This document shows, piece after piece, positions 1-10,862 of a DNA stretch of 64,000 nucleotides; position 1 is the stretch's first letter, and every line of letters starts with the position of its first letter. The notes beneath the pieces are model-generated. The model saw only the letters and a list, made by a program, of their open reading frames with translations, was not told the origin of the DNA and did not search any database. The translations under genes were made by a program, and so were the position numbers. The stretch comes from Biomphalaria glabrata (taxonomy: Eukaryota; Mollusca; Gastropoda; Planorbidae): contig NC_074715.1 of assembly GCF_947242115.1 (NCBI RefSeq), positions 54,146,670 through 54,210,669 on the forward strand, given 5' to 3'.

Positions 1-850
1 CAGTCAAGTCAAGTTAAGTCAGTAAGGTTTTGCTCCCGGTCCAGGAAGGTTGGACGTTGCTTCCTGGACTGGTGTATATATATCTATATAGGATGAAAGT
101 CGATGGACTAATGATTAATAATATTTGAGAGTTGATTTCATTATGTGCTTATTGAATATTAAGGTATTATTCGTATTTCAATGGATATCTATAGTTGAAG
201 CTCCAGTGTCACTAGTAGTAATTGTTCTTATTGTTACCCGCTGAGATGCGGACGTGATTGATACATTTGATACCGCTGCTATGCGGATAGGATTGTTTAT
301 TATTTCTTGACTTGTAGCACTAACAAGGACTGCAGTGCATTATTATTATAGTAAAGTAAACTTCATGTTTGTCTGCTGAAACGAGCTTCAGTTAGTTTAT
401 AATATTCGTCTTGTCACGTGTCTAGAGTACTTCAGGAAGCAAGAACTCAGCATTACACATTGACACTAATGATATATCTCACAAATGTCAATCGACGTTC
501 AGTCGCCTCTTTCCGTAGACGGCGAATGCCTGTGCTGGAAAATATTTCTCTATTGGTAGCATTATCTCGGTATGCTATTCAAATGATCCTTCTCAGCCGT
601 CACTGCTCAGTCTTTTTTGCGTTGGGACAATGGTTGTTTTGAGTAGGTGGATTTCATCTCCAAGCTAATTGATTTGTTTGTTCAAATTGGCCGTGCTTTT
701 TGAAAGATGGCTCCTGCTTTCCAATCCGTGATAACACTGCCTAAATTCGGGTGTAACAAATCAATAATTTAGCTTACAGTTTTATTGTTCAATTTTAAGA
801 AACAAAAAAAACCCACAATAGTTGTTTGTTTTTAGGGAGAGATTTCGTTT
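1..850. other. No gene recognised; start-of-window hairpin
   Basis: AT-rich DNA with no convincing coding frame or splice-bounded exon. A 10-bp perfect inverted repeat (gtccaggaag at 39-48 and cttcctggac at 60-69, 11-base loop) sits at the left edge. I cannot assign it to an element because the left flank lies outside the window. Confidence 0.4.
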
Positions 851-881
851 TCCTTGGGGGGTGTGTGTGACGTGACACCGA

Positions 882-898
882 CCCTAGTGACGCCACTG
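882..898 (-). mobile_element. Terminus of a DNA transposon (CAGTGGCG-type end)
   Basis: Read on the minus strand, the sequence begins CAGTGGCGTCACTAGGG, a terminal inverted repeat type that recurs in invertebrate DNA transposons. The inner flank (about 845-881) is GT/G-rich. No matching second end was found, so this is probably a truncated or nonautonomous copy. The family is recalled, not searched. Confidence 0.4.
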
Positions 899-984
899 AA
901 TCTAGCCATGCATGTTAATCAATAATATAAACTTTAGCCTACTAAGTAGTTGGTTATCCTGGCTGATACCACACTCTAATTTTT

Positions 985-1062
985 AGTACCCATTAGAGTT
1001 TGGTGGACTTAGAGGTATCATAAATATTCTGAATCTCAAAGCCCTTGTCTTTACCAGGTTCA
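985..1062 (-). repeat. SINE-A fragment (tRNA-derived SINE)
   Basis: Diverged piece of the SINE family best seen at 25706-25985. It shares the block from 'gtacccattagagtt' through 'ggtggactt.agaggt' to 'accaggttc'. The tRNA-like head is lost or too diverged to see. Confidence 0.6.
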
Positions 1063-1134
1063 GAAGTCATGTGTTGTAACCTTCAGCCATTAAATCACCT
1101 AATTAAAGATGTAGTGAAAGAAGTGTATACTAAA

Positions 1135-1640
1135 AAAAAATGTATATGGGTTAAATACATTTTGTCGCATCATAACCTCAAAATGAATTTTTAAAATTAT
1201 TTTTTTTTTTTCGACCACATTTTTTACTGCGGTCGTGATATACTATCAATAAACTACATGTGAAAAATTATTAGTCTAAATTATACAGAACTAAAGATTT
1301 TGAGATTCTTGTGGACAACATGCACCTAAAAATACATTTTGAGAAAAACGCATTTTAAGTTTTTAAAATGATATAAAATATTTATTGCAACCATAAAAAT
1401 GAAAAAAAAGGGGAATATTTTCATAATATAACATAATAGATAATAAAAAAAACTATTCATTAAAATGGCCTGATTGATAGGTTGGACCTTCGAGAACCTC
1501 TGCCCGGTGCTCATGCTCAAATCTTCGTTTTTTCAATTTTTTTCTCCTGGACACTTATGTGATTGATCTTTTTCTAACAACAAGCTGTAGTTTGACATTT
1601 TGCTTTTTCTCACTAGAAGAAATGTTCTTTAGTGTCCAGG
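1135..1640. other. AT-rich spacer with a separated inverted repeat
   Basis: No gene seen. ctcctggacact (about 1545-1556) and agtgtccaggga (about 1631-1642) form an imperfect inverted pair just downstream of the Mutator-like transposase. It might be part of that element's end, but nothing else supports that. Confidence 0.3.
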
Positions 1641-3113
1641 GAATGCCTAATATGTCAAAAACTGATGCCAACAGGTCCAATATTGAAGGCTAAAACAGCA
1701 AGGTATGTCGCCGTCCTTAGTTTTTAATGTTGCGAATTCTGTTTTGGGGCATCTTTGCCAAATGAGGGAATGAAAAGATTCATTGGCGTTTTGTGTTCCC
1801 ATTCTTGAACATGTTTTTAACAGATCTGTGTCTGTTATAGGAAATAACAGTTTTCCTATTTCTGATGTGATGGTCTGATTATGTTTTTTGTATGGCTGTT
1901 TTAGTGCCTCTGATCTCTTAAAGTGTGACACCAAGATGTAGTGCCATCAGGACACAACCTGTGGTTATGATCTAGGTCTGAGCTCATCATATGAAAAAAT
2001 GAGCCCATAACAGCCAGCTTCATTTTTTTGAATGTCAGGAGCATTTTGGCGCAGAACTTTGGAATAGTTATTTGTAATTTTTTTCAATTTTTGGCCTATA
2101 ATTTAGTTCTTTTTTGTTAGACATTTTTAAATTGTTCAAAGCATTAAACATTCTTTTTGAGATGTGGTTAATGCAGTCCTCTTTTAAGATTTCTACATCA
2201 TATCCTGAGCTGGTAATGGCAGATGAATGTGATTTACTATCACCATCACACAGCATCATGCCATAAACAAGTTTTCTGATGCCACAGAGTGAGAACAAAT
2301 TTTGGATGCTGCTGCGGCCTCCATTGCATTTGCTGAGCCACTGAAGTTTTTTTGACACATATGCTTAGAGGCATCAAAATTTAGTTCTGCAGAGTTTGAA
2401 ACACAAACACAGCAATAATTTGATAGGACTTCGGTGTCGATGGCGAGTCCAGTATCAAAATCAATAACTGCCAATTCCTGAATGAGATGAGTGGCCCCTT
2501 TTATGCCAAGTCCCATCAAAAGAAACTGTAATAACAGAACAGCCTGTTGAACTTATTCTATCATCTGTAGTCAGAGGTTGTGAAATGTTTCTTCCATGCA
2601 CAACAGCAGATGCCCTAATCATACATTCTTCACCAGCTTCAATTATAGCAGTGTTGACTAAGTTAGCTAGATTGTTATAAGTATTTCTGTGCATGCAGGG
2701 CATACTCATAAGTCCACAAAACCTATCAAATTTAGAATGCGAGATTCCAGATTCTTTTAATGCAGCGACAGCGCGGACATTAATATCCAGATGAACATTA
2801 TTACTTTTTTTTGAGGTCCAGTCAGGCCACAAATATGTTTCACAATTTAGGCATTTGATTTTAATCAAATGAGCCATGCCTTTTGATTGTGTGATGCACA
2901 TGGTTAATTTTTTGTCGAAGCAATGTGGACAGCACAACAAGGAGACCATTGTGGTCAATTCCATTGAATTCATCATGACGTATATGAAATCTTCAGGCAG
3001 CCTCTTATTGGTGTTATCAGCGTTAGTAATTGCAGTTAGAATTATTTTTCGTTCAGCTGCACTTGCAGGCTGCGTTGTTGCTGCTTCAGATCCAGCTGTA
3101 TCCAAAACAGAGC
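1640..3113 (-). pseudogene. Mutator-like (MULE) transposase, decayed
   Basis: Transposase of the metazoan Mutator-like family, which cuts and pastes its own DNA. In minus-strand order: an Ala/Thr-rich N-terminus starting at a splice-acceptor-like junction (tttgtttgcag, about 3114); a Cys pair region (CCPHC ... IKCLNC) typical of this family; VRAVAALKESG; then the catalytic block with SFDGTWHKRGHSS (first Asp, about 2535), CQKNFSGSANAMEAAAA, DGDSKS (second Asp, about 2235) and NANESFHSLIWQRCPK (Glu, about 1770). The three expected catalytic acidic residues are therefore still visible. The coding region is spread over three to four overlapping frames (3105-2461, 2519-2256, 2358-2068, 1934-1647), so at least two or three frameshifts have broken it. 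No terminal repeats were identified. Domain identity is certain in kind; its limits are approximate. Confidence 0.85.
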
Positions 3114-3392
3114 TGCAAACAAATAAAAAAAAATTAGAGGTTCTTTAAAAAAAAATTCAATAGTATGAAAGTACACGTCACATCTATTTATGTACAACAT
3201 AAAGATTATTTTAAATTTTATAATGCATTTTAGGAATCATATATTGTATTCATCAAAAGTAAAAAATGTAAAGTGACATGTTACATGTAGATCTATATAT
3301 CATGGTTCATACAACTTTTGTGAAAATGAATTCCAGACATTTTCCAGACATTTATCTTATGTTTTCCAGACTTACTAACAGTAAAAAGGATG

Positions 3393-3535
3393 GCTACCTG
3401 AGCATGCCATATGTGCTCTGGACTGCTGTATTCGTGATCTTGGGTTCAAACCCTGCAAATAACTAACCCCTGTCGTACTGTGGAAGGTTTGGACTAGGGT
3501 GTAATAATAATTTTCAATTATTAAGGAACATACGA
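3393..3535 (+). repeat. SINE-B copy (tRNA-derived)
   Basis: Matches the family at 62295-62460: a tRNA-like head ('ctctggactgctgtattcgtgatc'-like stretch), a B-box-like gggttcaaaccctg, then a tRNA-unrelated tail with aaggtttggactagg and gaaggaacat-like ending. The head is diverged. Confidence 0.65.
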
Positions 3536-3884
3536 TACAAGGGGGAAAAAAAGTCACTAATCTTGTAGCACTTAGACTTGGGAAATTTAATAGGCCCTAT
3601 ATAGTTTAATAGGCCTAACTTAGTTGTAAAATCTTATTCTTAATCTCATAACTAGTCCAATAGTTTTATAATTTTTATATAGATATTTAGTGGCTTAAAC
3701 ATTAGACACTAGTTAAAAAGTAAAGACTTATTTAGACTAGCCTAGGTTAGAGGGCCTACAATTCTATTGGAGGAGATAATTTTAAATAAAGATCTAGAGA
3801 TAGATTAACTGTATTGAACTTGAAATTTAATTTGTAGTAGTGGCTTACTTATGTCTAATTCACAATAGGCCTATGTGAATACTG

Positions 3885-4935
3885 ACTTGTTTTTTTTAAC
3901 GGGGTAAAAATTGATAATATTGATATCTAGATCTAAATCTATATCATAACCATACTAGATTATAATTATAGATCTATATGCTAAGTATGCTAGATCTAAA
4001 TCTAGACTTAGATCAAGACTAAATCTAGTAGTTTTTGAGTTTAGACTCAAGATCTATATTCTACATTGAATAGATTTGGGAAAAAAAAAAAAGGGGGGTA
4101 ATCGTGCATAGATCGAGACTAAATCTAGTTGCAGACCTAGTAATCTAAGTCATTCTTGTGCTCTAGACTTTTATCTTTTAGTTTAGACTAAGATCTAGAT
4201 CTATATTCTATGTTGACTAGATATAAAATAACTTGTTTTCTTTATTTAACAGGGGAAAGGGGGGGGGGGGGGGGGGGGGAATCGCGCATAGATCGAGACT
4301 AAATTAGGTACTAAATCTAGTAGTAGACCTAGATCTAGTAATCTAATTCGCGCATAGATGAAGACTAAATCTAATTCTAGACCTAGTAATGGAAGTCATT
4401 CTAAAGGCCTAGTCTTTTAGTTTAGACTCAAGTGCGCATAGACAGCTGCCAAATAATTAACCTAAAAAACTAGGGGCCTTCGATGGGAAGTTTTACCGAT
4501 CTTATAGGCATATTCTATGTTGACTAGATATATTATAATATAATTTGTTTTCTTTATTTAATGGGGGGGGGGGGGGGAAATCACACATAGATCGAGGCTA
4601 ACATTAGAAAACCTTGATCTATTAAGAAGTGGTGCATAGATCAAGACTAAATCTAGTAATCTAGTCTAGTAGAATTTAGTAGATCTAGTAGACCTAGAAC
4701 AGATATAGATCTAGTAATAAAAGTCGCGCATAGTCATAGATCGAGACTAAATCTAGTAGTAGACCTAGATCTAGTAAGTCATTCTTGTTGCCAAATATTT
4801 TTGGTTTAGACTCAAGATCTAGATCTAGACTCTCTCTATATATATATTCTATATTGACGTCATTGACGAGATATATTTGTTTTCTTTATTTAAAAAGGGG
4901 GGGGGGGGGGGAATTTCGCCCATGCATAAATAAAT
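3885..4935 (+). repeat. Degenerate tandem repeat with a poly-G run in each unit
   Basis: A module 'ttgttttctttatttaa' + poly-G run + 'atcgcgcatagatcgagac' recurs at about 4231-4300, 4543-4600 and 4868-4930 (spacing about 310-330 bp). Earlier degenerate versions lie near 3888 and 4079. The G runs reach about 12-19 bases. Between the runs lie 'ctaaatctagtagtagacctagatctagtaatc' words. Confidence 0.65.
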
Positions 4936-5010
4936 CTAGGCCAAAAACTTCCCGACCTTTGGTAGCCTAACTGAAATTTGATCGACCATCTAGATAATAT
5001 AGAATAACAT

Positions 5011-5065
5011 CTTCTAATCATCATCTTTTTTGAAGTAACGTCTGTATTATATAAGATAAGATAAC
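5011..5065 (+). mobile_element. CR1-like LINE, extreme 3' tail only
   Basis: 'atcatcttttttgaagtaac' followed by gtctgtattatataagataagata is the same 3' end as the copy at 57797-58042. It is a severely 5'-truncated LINE insertion ending in the (AAGAT)n tail. Confidence 0.65.
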
Positions 5066-5294
5066 AGCAGTCATAATAAACTAGTTACTAGTCTAGGACT
5101 AGATCTATTACTAAATCTGATTTAAGTCTAAAGTACACCGTCTAGAAATTGGCTGGCATTTCACCGTGGATTGCGCGTGCTTTCACAATAGATAGATCTA
5201 GTAGGCCTATTAATGGAAGCCTCTATGCCCAACTAGATCTAGCAGCCTAGCGTTTTACCGGTTACGGCGCCTGAGGGCTGAATGACACCAGATT

Positions 5295-5425
5295 AATTTT
5301 TTTTTCAAATTCCAGACTTTTTCCAGACATTTAACAAAATTGCCTCGAAAAGTAGCAATTTTCCACACTTTTTTAAGACTGAAATCTGAATTTTGAAATT
5401 CCAGACTTTTTCCAGACCGCGTACG
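5295..5425 (-). repeat. Internally repeated TE-like segment (ccagactttttccagac)
   Basis: The motif attccagactttttccaga occurs twice (about 5308 and 5400) and in a weaker form near 3330-3372. The minus-strand reading (KSLEFQNSDF ... KVWN) reflects this repeat and is not a convincing protein. Probably a transposon end; the family was not recognised. Confidence 0.35.
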
Positions 5426-5719
5426 AACCTTGATATATGTATTAGATCTTAAAAAAAAAAAGACCAAGTTGAAGTCCTACAACTACATGATAATCTAGAT
5501 TTAGAATCTAGAATGATCTAGATGTCTAGATCTAGTCAATCTAGATTCAATCTAGAATATCTAGTGAAATCTAGTCATTCTAGAATCTAGTTCTAATGTG
5601 ATCTATCTAATTCTATGTCCCTAAATCTATACTAGATCTAAAAAAGGATAGATCTCTATGTTTGCAATCACTTTCATGATATTTATTTAATGTCTAGATC
5701 TATATATAGATCTAGATGT

Positions 5720-6620
5720 GATTCATTGATATGATAAACACGTTGCGTTTGTCGAATTCAAAGATTGATGAAGCAAAGGTTTCATTATCTCATGATTATT
5801 ATGATTATTTTATTTTTATGATTTCATGTGTAAGCACACGCTGGTCTAGTAAATAAAAAACTCTAGATCTAGACTTACCTTTGTAATTATGCATTTGTCT
5901 TTGAAGCATGTCTTCCTCTGGGCTTACAGTAACGTTTTTTTCTTTCCAAACATATAGATCTAACCTTTTGTTGGCATTTCTGAGTTTGAATAATGAATCG
6001 AGTGTTGATGTGAAGGAAGCTTTGTTTACAGAAGAAGGACCGGTTCACGTCATGTGCGCATGCGTGCAAATTTTGTTGTCATAGTTACCAATGTAGCTTT
6101 GATAGTGCGCATGCGTAAATATGGCTTAGTGCGTGTGTATATGAGGATATAGGAAAAAAAAAAGAGGTAGTGACGTATTTTGAAAGTTTATATTTATAGA
6201 ATGAGAAACCATGCTCATAATCGGAACTAGAAAAGTAGACCTTTGTATCGATACCATCTGTTAGGGATAAGAGCGTACATTAGCTTATCAACTTTAGCTT
6301 ACAAAATGTTGATTTTTAACCAAAACATCAAAATTTTGCTTATACATCTACTTTTAAAATACAAAATTGATGTATAAAGCGCAGTTTTTTAAGTATTCTG
6401 ATAGGGAATTCGTTTTCTAGACATTTTAAACTATTAAAATCAATTAATTTTAAAATATCGATATTTTTGACCTAGATCGATGTTTTCTCACTGTGCATCC
6501 CCCTTAAATACTCAGAAGTCCGATTTTAAAGATCCATCCCAAAAAAAAAGCACAAGCCGATTTCAAATAGCCACTACAAATAAAAAACAGGTCGATTCAA
6601 AACAGAAACTACGAATAATG
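5720..6620. other. No gene recognised
   Basis: AT-rich DNA with short open frames only. No splice-bounded exon, terminal repeat or SINE promoter box was found. Confidence 0.4.
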
Positions 6621-6621
6621 T

Positions 6622-6722
6622 TCATATAGAGTCCAAGCAGCGGCTATGAAAAATGCACAAGTCTATTCAATCATATAGAGCACAAGCAGCGGCTATGAAA
6701 AATGCACAAGTCTATTCAATCA
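6622..6722. repeat. Two-copy tandem duplication (about 50 bp)
   Basis: 'catatagag.ccaagcagcgg' through 'ctatgaaaaatgcacaagtc' and tattcaat is present twice in direct succession, nearly identical. It lies on the left approach to the satellite array. Confidence 0.8.
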
Positions 6723-6849
6723 GCCACCAGCAAAAGAGTAGAAGTTGATTCTAAGTAACCACAAAAAAAAAAAAAAAACCAACATAGGTCCGAGTCATTA
6801 CAAAAAAGTCTATTCCGAAAAAGCAATCACAAAAAAAAAATGGATTACA

Positions 6850-9800
6850 AACAACAATTAATTTAAGAAATTTCTTGATTCGAAGACAAGCCTTATTAAG
6901 TCCTTAATTAAGATCATTCGGGAAATACCAAAAATAAAATACAAAAGCTTTAAAGCAAGCCTGCAGATTATCACTATAGGTTGTTCCAAGATTTCGAATC
7001 TGTCAACAACTGTTCTTACTAAGCATCTAGGAGGTAAAAAGAACCTGTGCAAGAAATTTCTTTTTAATAGGTGCGACAATGTAAGAGATTTCTGGGTTTT
7101 CGAAGACAAGCTTTATAATTTCCTTATTAAGTTGATTGGGAAATATCAAAAATAAAATACATAGCTTTCATAGCAAGCCTACGGTTTTTCGCAAATGGTG
7201 GTCCCAACGTTTTGATTCTTTCGAAACCCGTTCTTAGTAAGCATCTAGGAGGTAAAAGAAACCTGTGTACTTAAGAGATATCTTGATTTTCGGAGACAAG
7301 CCTTATAATTTCCTTATTAAGTTGTTTTGGAAATACCAATAATAAAATACAAAGCTTTGATAGCAAGCCTGTGGTTTTTCGCAAATTGTGGTCCCAACGT
7401 TTTGATTCTATCGAAACCCGTTCTTAGTAAGCATCTAGGAGGTAAAAGAAACCTGTGTACGAAATTTCACTTGAATAGAAGCGACAGTTTAAGAGATATA
7501 TTGATTTTCGGAGACAAGTCTTATAATCTCCTAATATTTATTTAAAGTTGATTTGGGAAATACCAATAATAAAATACAAAGCTTTGATAGCAAGCCTGTG
7601 GTTTTTCGCAAATTGTGGTCCCAACGTTTTTATTCTATCGAAACCCGTTCTTGGTAAGCATCTAGGAGGTAAAAGGAACCTGTGTACTAAATTTCACTTG
7701 AATAGAAGAGACAGTTTAAGAGATATCTTGATTTTTGAAGACAAGTCTTATAATCTCCTAATATTTATTTATAGTTGATTTGGGAAATACCAATAATAAA
7801 ATACAAAGCTTTGATAGCAAGCCTGTGGTTTTTCGCAAATTGTGGTCCCAACGTTTTGATTCTATCGAAACCCGTTCTTAGTAAGCATCTAGGAGGTAAA
7901 AGGAAACTGTGTACTAAATCTCACTTGAATAGAAGCGACAGTTTAAGAGATATCTTGATTTTCAGAGACAAGCCTTATAATTTCCTTATTAAGTTGATTT
8001 TGGGAAATACCAATAATAAAATACAAAGCTTTGATAGCAAGCCTGTGGTTTTTCGCAAATTGTGGTCCCAACGTGTTTATTCTATCGAAACCCGTTCTTA
8101 GTAAGCATCTAACAGGTAAAAGGAACATGTGTACTAAATTTCACTTGAATAGAAGCGACAGTTTAAGAGATATCTTGATTTTCGGAGACAAGCCTTATAA
8201 TTTCCTTATTAAGTTGTTTTGGAAATACCAGTAATAAAATACAAAGCTTTGATAGCAAGCCTGTGGTTTTTCGCAAATTGTGGTCCCAACGTTTTTATTC
8301 TATCGAAACCCGTTCTTAGTAAGCATCTAGGAGGTAAAAGGAACCTGTGTACTAAATTTCACTTGAATAGAAGCGACAATTTAAGAGATATCTTGATTTT
8401 CGGAGACAAGCCTTATAATTTCCTTATTAAGTTGTTTTGGAAATACCAATAATAAAATACAAAGCTTTGATAGCAAGCCTGTGCTTTTTCGCAAATTGTG
8501 GTCCCAACGTTTTTATTCTATCGAAACCCGTTCTTAGTAAGCATCTAGGAGGTAAAAGAAACCTGTGTACGAAATTTCACGTAAATAGAAGCGACAGTTT
8601 AAGAGATATCTTGATTTTCGAAGACAAGTCTAATAATCTCCTAATATTTATTTATAGTTGATTTGGGAAATACCAATAATAAAATACAAAGCTTTGATAG
8701 CAAGCCTGTGGTTTTTCGCAAATTGTGGTCCCAACGTTTTGATTCTATCGAAACCCGTTCTTAGTAAGCATCTAGGAGGTAAAAGGAACCTGTGTACTAA
8801 ATCTCACTTGAATAGTAGCGACAGTTTAAGAGATATCTTGATTTTCAGAGACAAGCCTTATAATTTCCTTATTAATTTGATTTGGGAAATACCAATAATA
8901 AAATACAAAGCTTTGATAGCAAGCCTGTGGTTTTTCGCAAATTGTGGTCCCAACGTTTTTATTCTATCGAAACCCGTTCTTAGTAAGCATCTAGGAGGTA
9001 AAAGGAACCTGTGTACTAAATTTCACTTGAATAGAAGCGACAGTTTAAGAGATATCTTGATTTTCGGAGATAAGCCTTATAATTTCCTTATTAAGTTGTT
9101 TTGGAAATACCAATAATAAAATAGAAAGCTTTGATAGCAAGCCTGTGGTTTTTCGCAAATTGTGGTCCCAACGTTTTGATTCTATCGAAACCCGTTCTTA
9201 GTAAGCATCTAGGAGATAAAAGGAACCTGTGTACTAGATTTCACTTGAATAGAAGGGACAGTTTAAGAGATATCTTGATTTTAGGAGACAAGCCTTATAA
9301 TTTCCTTATTAAGTTGATTTGGGAAATACCAATAATAAAATAGAAAGCTTTGATAGCAAGCCTACGGTTTTTCGCAAATTGTGGTCCCAACGTATTTATT
9401 CTATCGAAACCCGTTCTTAATAAGCATCTAGGAGGTATAAAGGAACCTGTGTACTAGATTTCACTTGAATAGAAGCGACAGTCTAAGAGATATCTTGATT
9501 TTCGGAGACAAGCCTTATAATTTCCTTATTAAGTTGATTTGGGAAATACCAATAATAAAATACAAAGCTTTGATAGCAAGCCTGTGGTTTTTCGCAAATT
9601 GTGGTCCCAACGTTTTTATTCTATCGAAACCCGTTCTTAGTAAGCATCTAGGAGGTAAAAGAAACCTGTGTACGAAATTTCACGTAAATAGAAGCGACAG
9701 TTTAAGAGATATCTTGATTTTCGAAGACAAGTCTAATAATCTCCTAATATTTATTTATAGTTGATTTGGGAAATACCAATAATAAAATACAAAGCTTTGA

Positions 9801-10862
9801 TAGCAAGCCTGTGGTTTTTCGCAAATTGTGGTCCCAACGTTTTGATTCTATCGAAACCCGTTCTTAGTAAGCATCTAGGAGGTAAAAGGAACCTGTGTAC
9901 TAAATCTCACTTGAATAGTAGCGACAGTTTAAGAGATATCTTGATTTTCAGAGACAAGCCTTATAATTTCCTTATTAAGTTGATTTGGGAAATACCAATA
10001 ATAAAATACAAAGCTTTGATAGCAAGCCTGTGGTTTTTCGCAAATTGTGGTCCCAACGTTTTTATTCTATCGAAACCCGTTCTTAGTAAGCATCTAGGAG
10101 GTAAAAGGAACCTGTGTACTAAATTTCACTTGAATAGAAGCGACAGTTTAAGAGATATCTTGATTTTCGGAGACAAGCCTTATAATTTCCTTATTAAGTT
10201 GTTTTGGAAATACCAATAATAAAATACAAAGCTTTGATAGCAAGCCTGTGGTTTTTCGCAAATTGTGGTCTCAACGTTTTGATTCTATCGAAACCCGTTC
10301 TTAGTAAGCATCTAGGAGATAAAAGGAACCTATGTACTAGATTTCACTTGAATAGAAGGGACAGTTTAAGAGATATCTTGATTTTAGGAGACAAGCCTTA
10401 TAATTTCCTTATTAAGTTGATTTGGGAAATACCAATAATAAAATAGAAAGCTTTGATAGCAAGCCTACGGTTTTTCGCAAATTGTGGTCCCAACGTATTT
10501 ATTCTATCGAAACCCGTTCTTAATAAGCATCTAGGAGGTATAAAGGAACCTGTGTACTAGATTTCACTTGAATAGAAGCGACAGTCTAAGAGATATCTTG
10601 ATTTTCGGAGACAAGCCTTATAATTTCCTTATTAAGTTGATTTGGGAAATACCAATAATAAAATACAAAGCTTTGATAGCAAGCCTGTGGTTTTTCGCAA
10701 ATTGTGGTCCCAACGTTTTTATTCTATCGAAACCCGTTCTTAGTAAGCATCTAGGAGGTAAAAGAAACCTGTGTACGAAATTTCACGTAAATAGAAGCGA
10801 CAGTTTAAGAGATATCTTGATTTTCGAAGACAAGTCTTATAATCTCCTAATATTTATTTATA
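6850..10862. repeat. Satellite array, about 18 monomers of about 220 bp, with a 5-mer higher-order repeat
   Basis: Monomers begin near 6918, 7133, 7324, 7552, 7780, 8005, 8220, 8438, 8663, 8883, 9103, 9326, 9546, 9766, 9986, 10207, 10429 and 10649; a partial unit precedes the first. Length is mostly 218-227 bp; one left-edge unit is shorter (about 190 bp). Left-edge monomers are the most diverged, as expected for an array margin. In the right half, variants repeat with a 1,103-bp period (five monomers): the block from about 8437 recurs from about 9541, and the first monomer type returns at about 10645. The plus frame is open through most monomers (for example 73 codons = 219 bp from 8658), but insertions and 218-bp units break it and I see no start, domain or codon signal, so I do not call it a gene. 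The right edge is abrupt at about 10862. Confidence 0.95.
8437..10643. repeat. Higher-order repeat block (two 1,103-bp units)
   Basis: Diagnostic variants recur at 1,103-bp spacing: the open frame at 8658-9116 and that at 9761-10219 differ at very few residues, as do 9131-9343 versus 10204-10446 and 9465-9764 versus 10568 onward. Variant marks such as 'cacgtaaatagaag', 'cttgaatagtagcg', 'cctacggtttttcgc' and 'ggaggtataaagg' keep the same order in both units. The two units are far more alike than neighbouring monomers, so block amplification was recent. Confidence 0.9.

Larger units (their letters stand above)
3540..5720. repeat. CTAG/AGATCT-rich low-complexity DNA
   Basis: Built mainly from permutations of tctagatctagat words with interspersed AT. 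No coding region is visible. Similar blocks recur at about 11270-11420, 14600-15600, 17220-17960, 24050-24440 and 54470-54810. This word bias is characteristic, in my recollection, of planorbid and physid snail genomes. Confidence 0.7.

Noticed and set aside
5255-5467. 70-codon minus frame rich in KSLEFQ/KVWN words
   Set aside because: It reflects a duplicated nucleotide motif (ccagactttttccagac), probably a transposon end.
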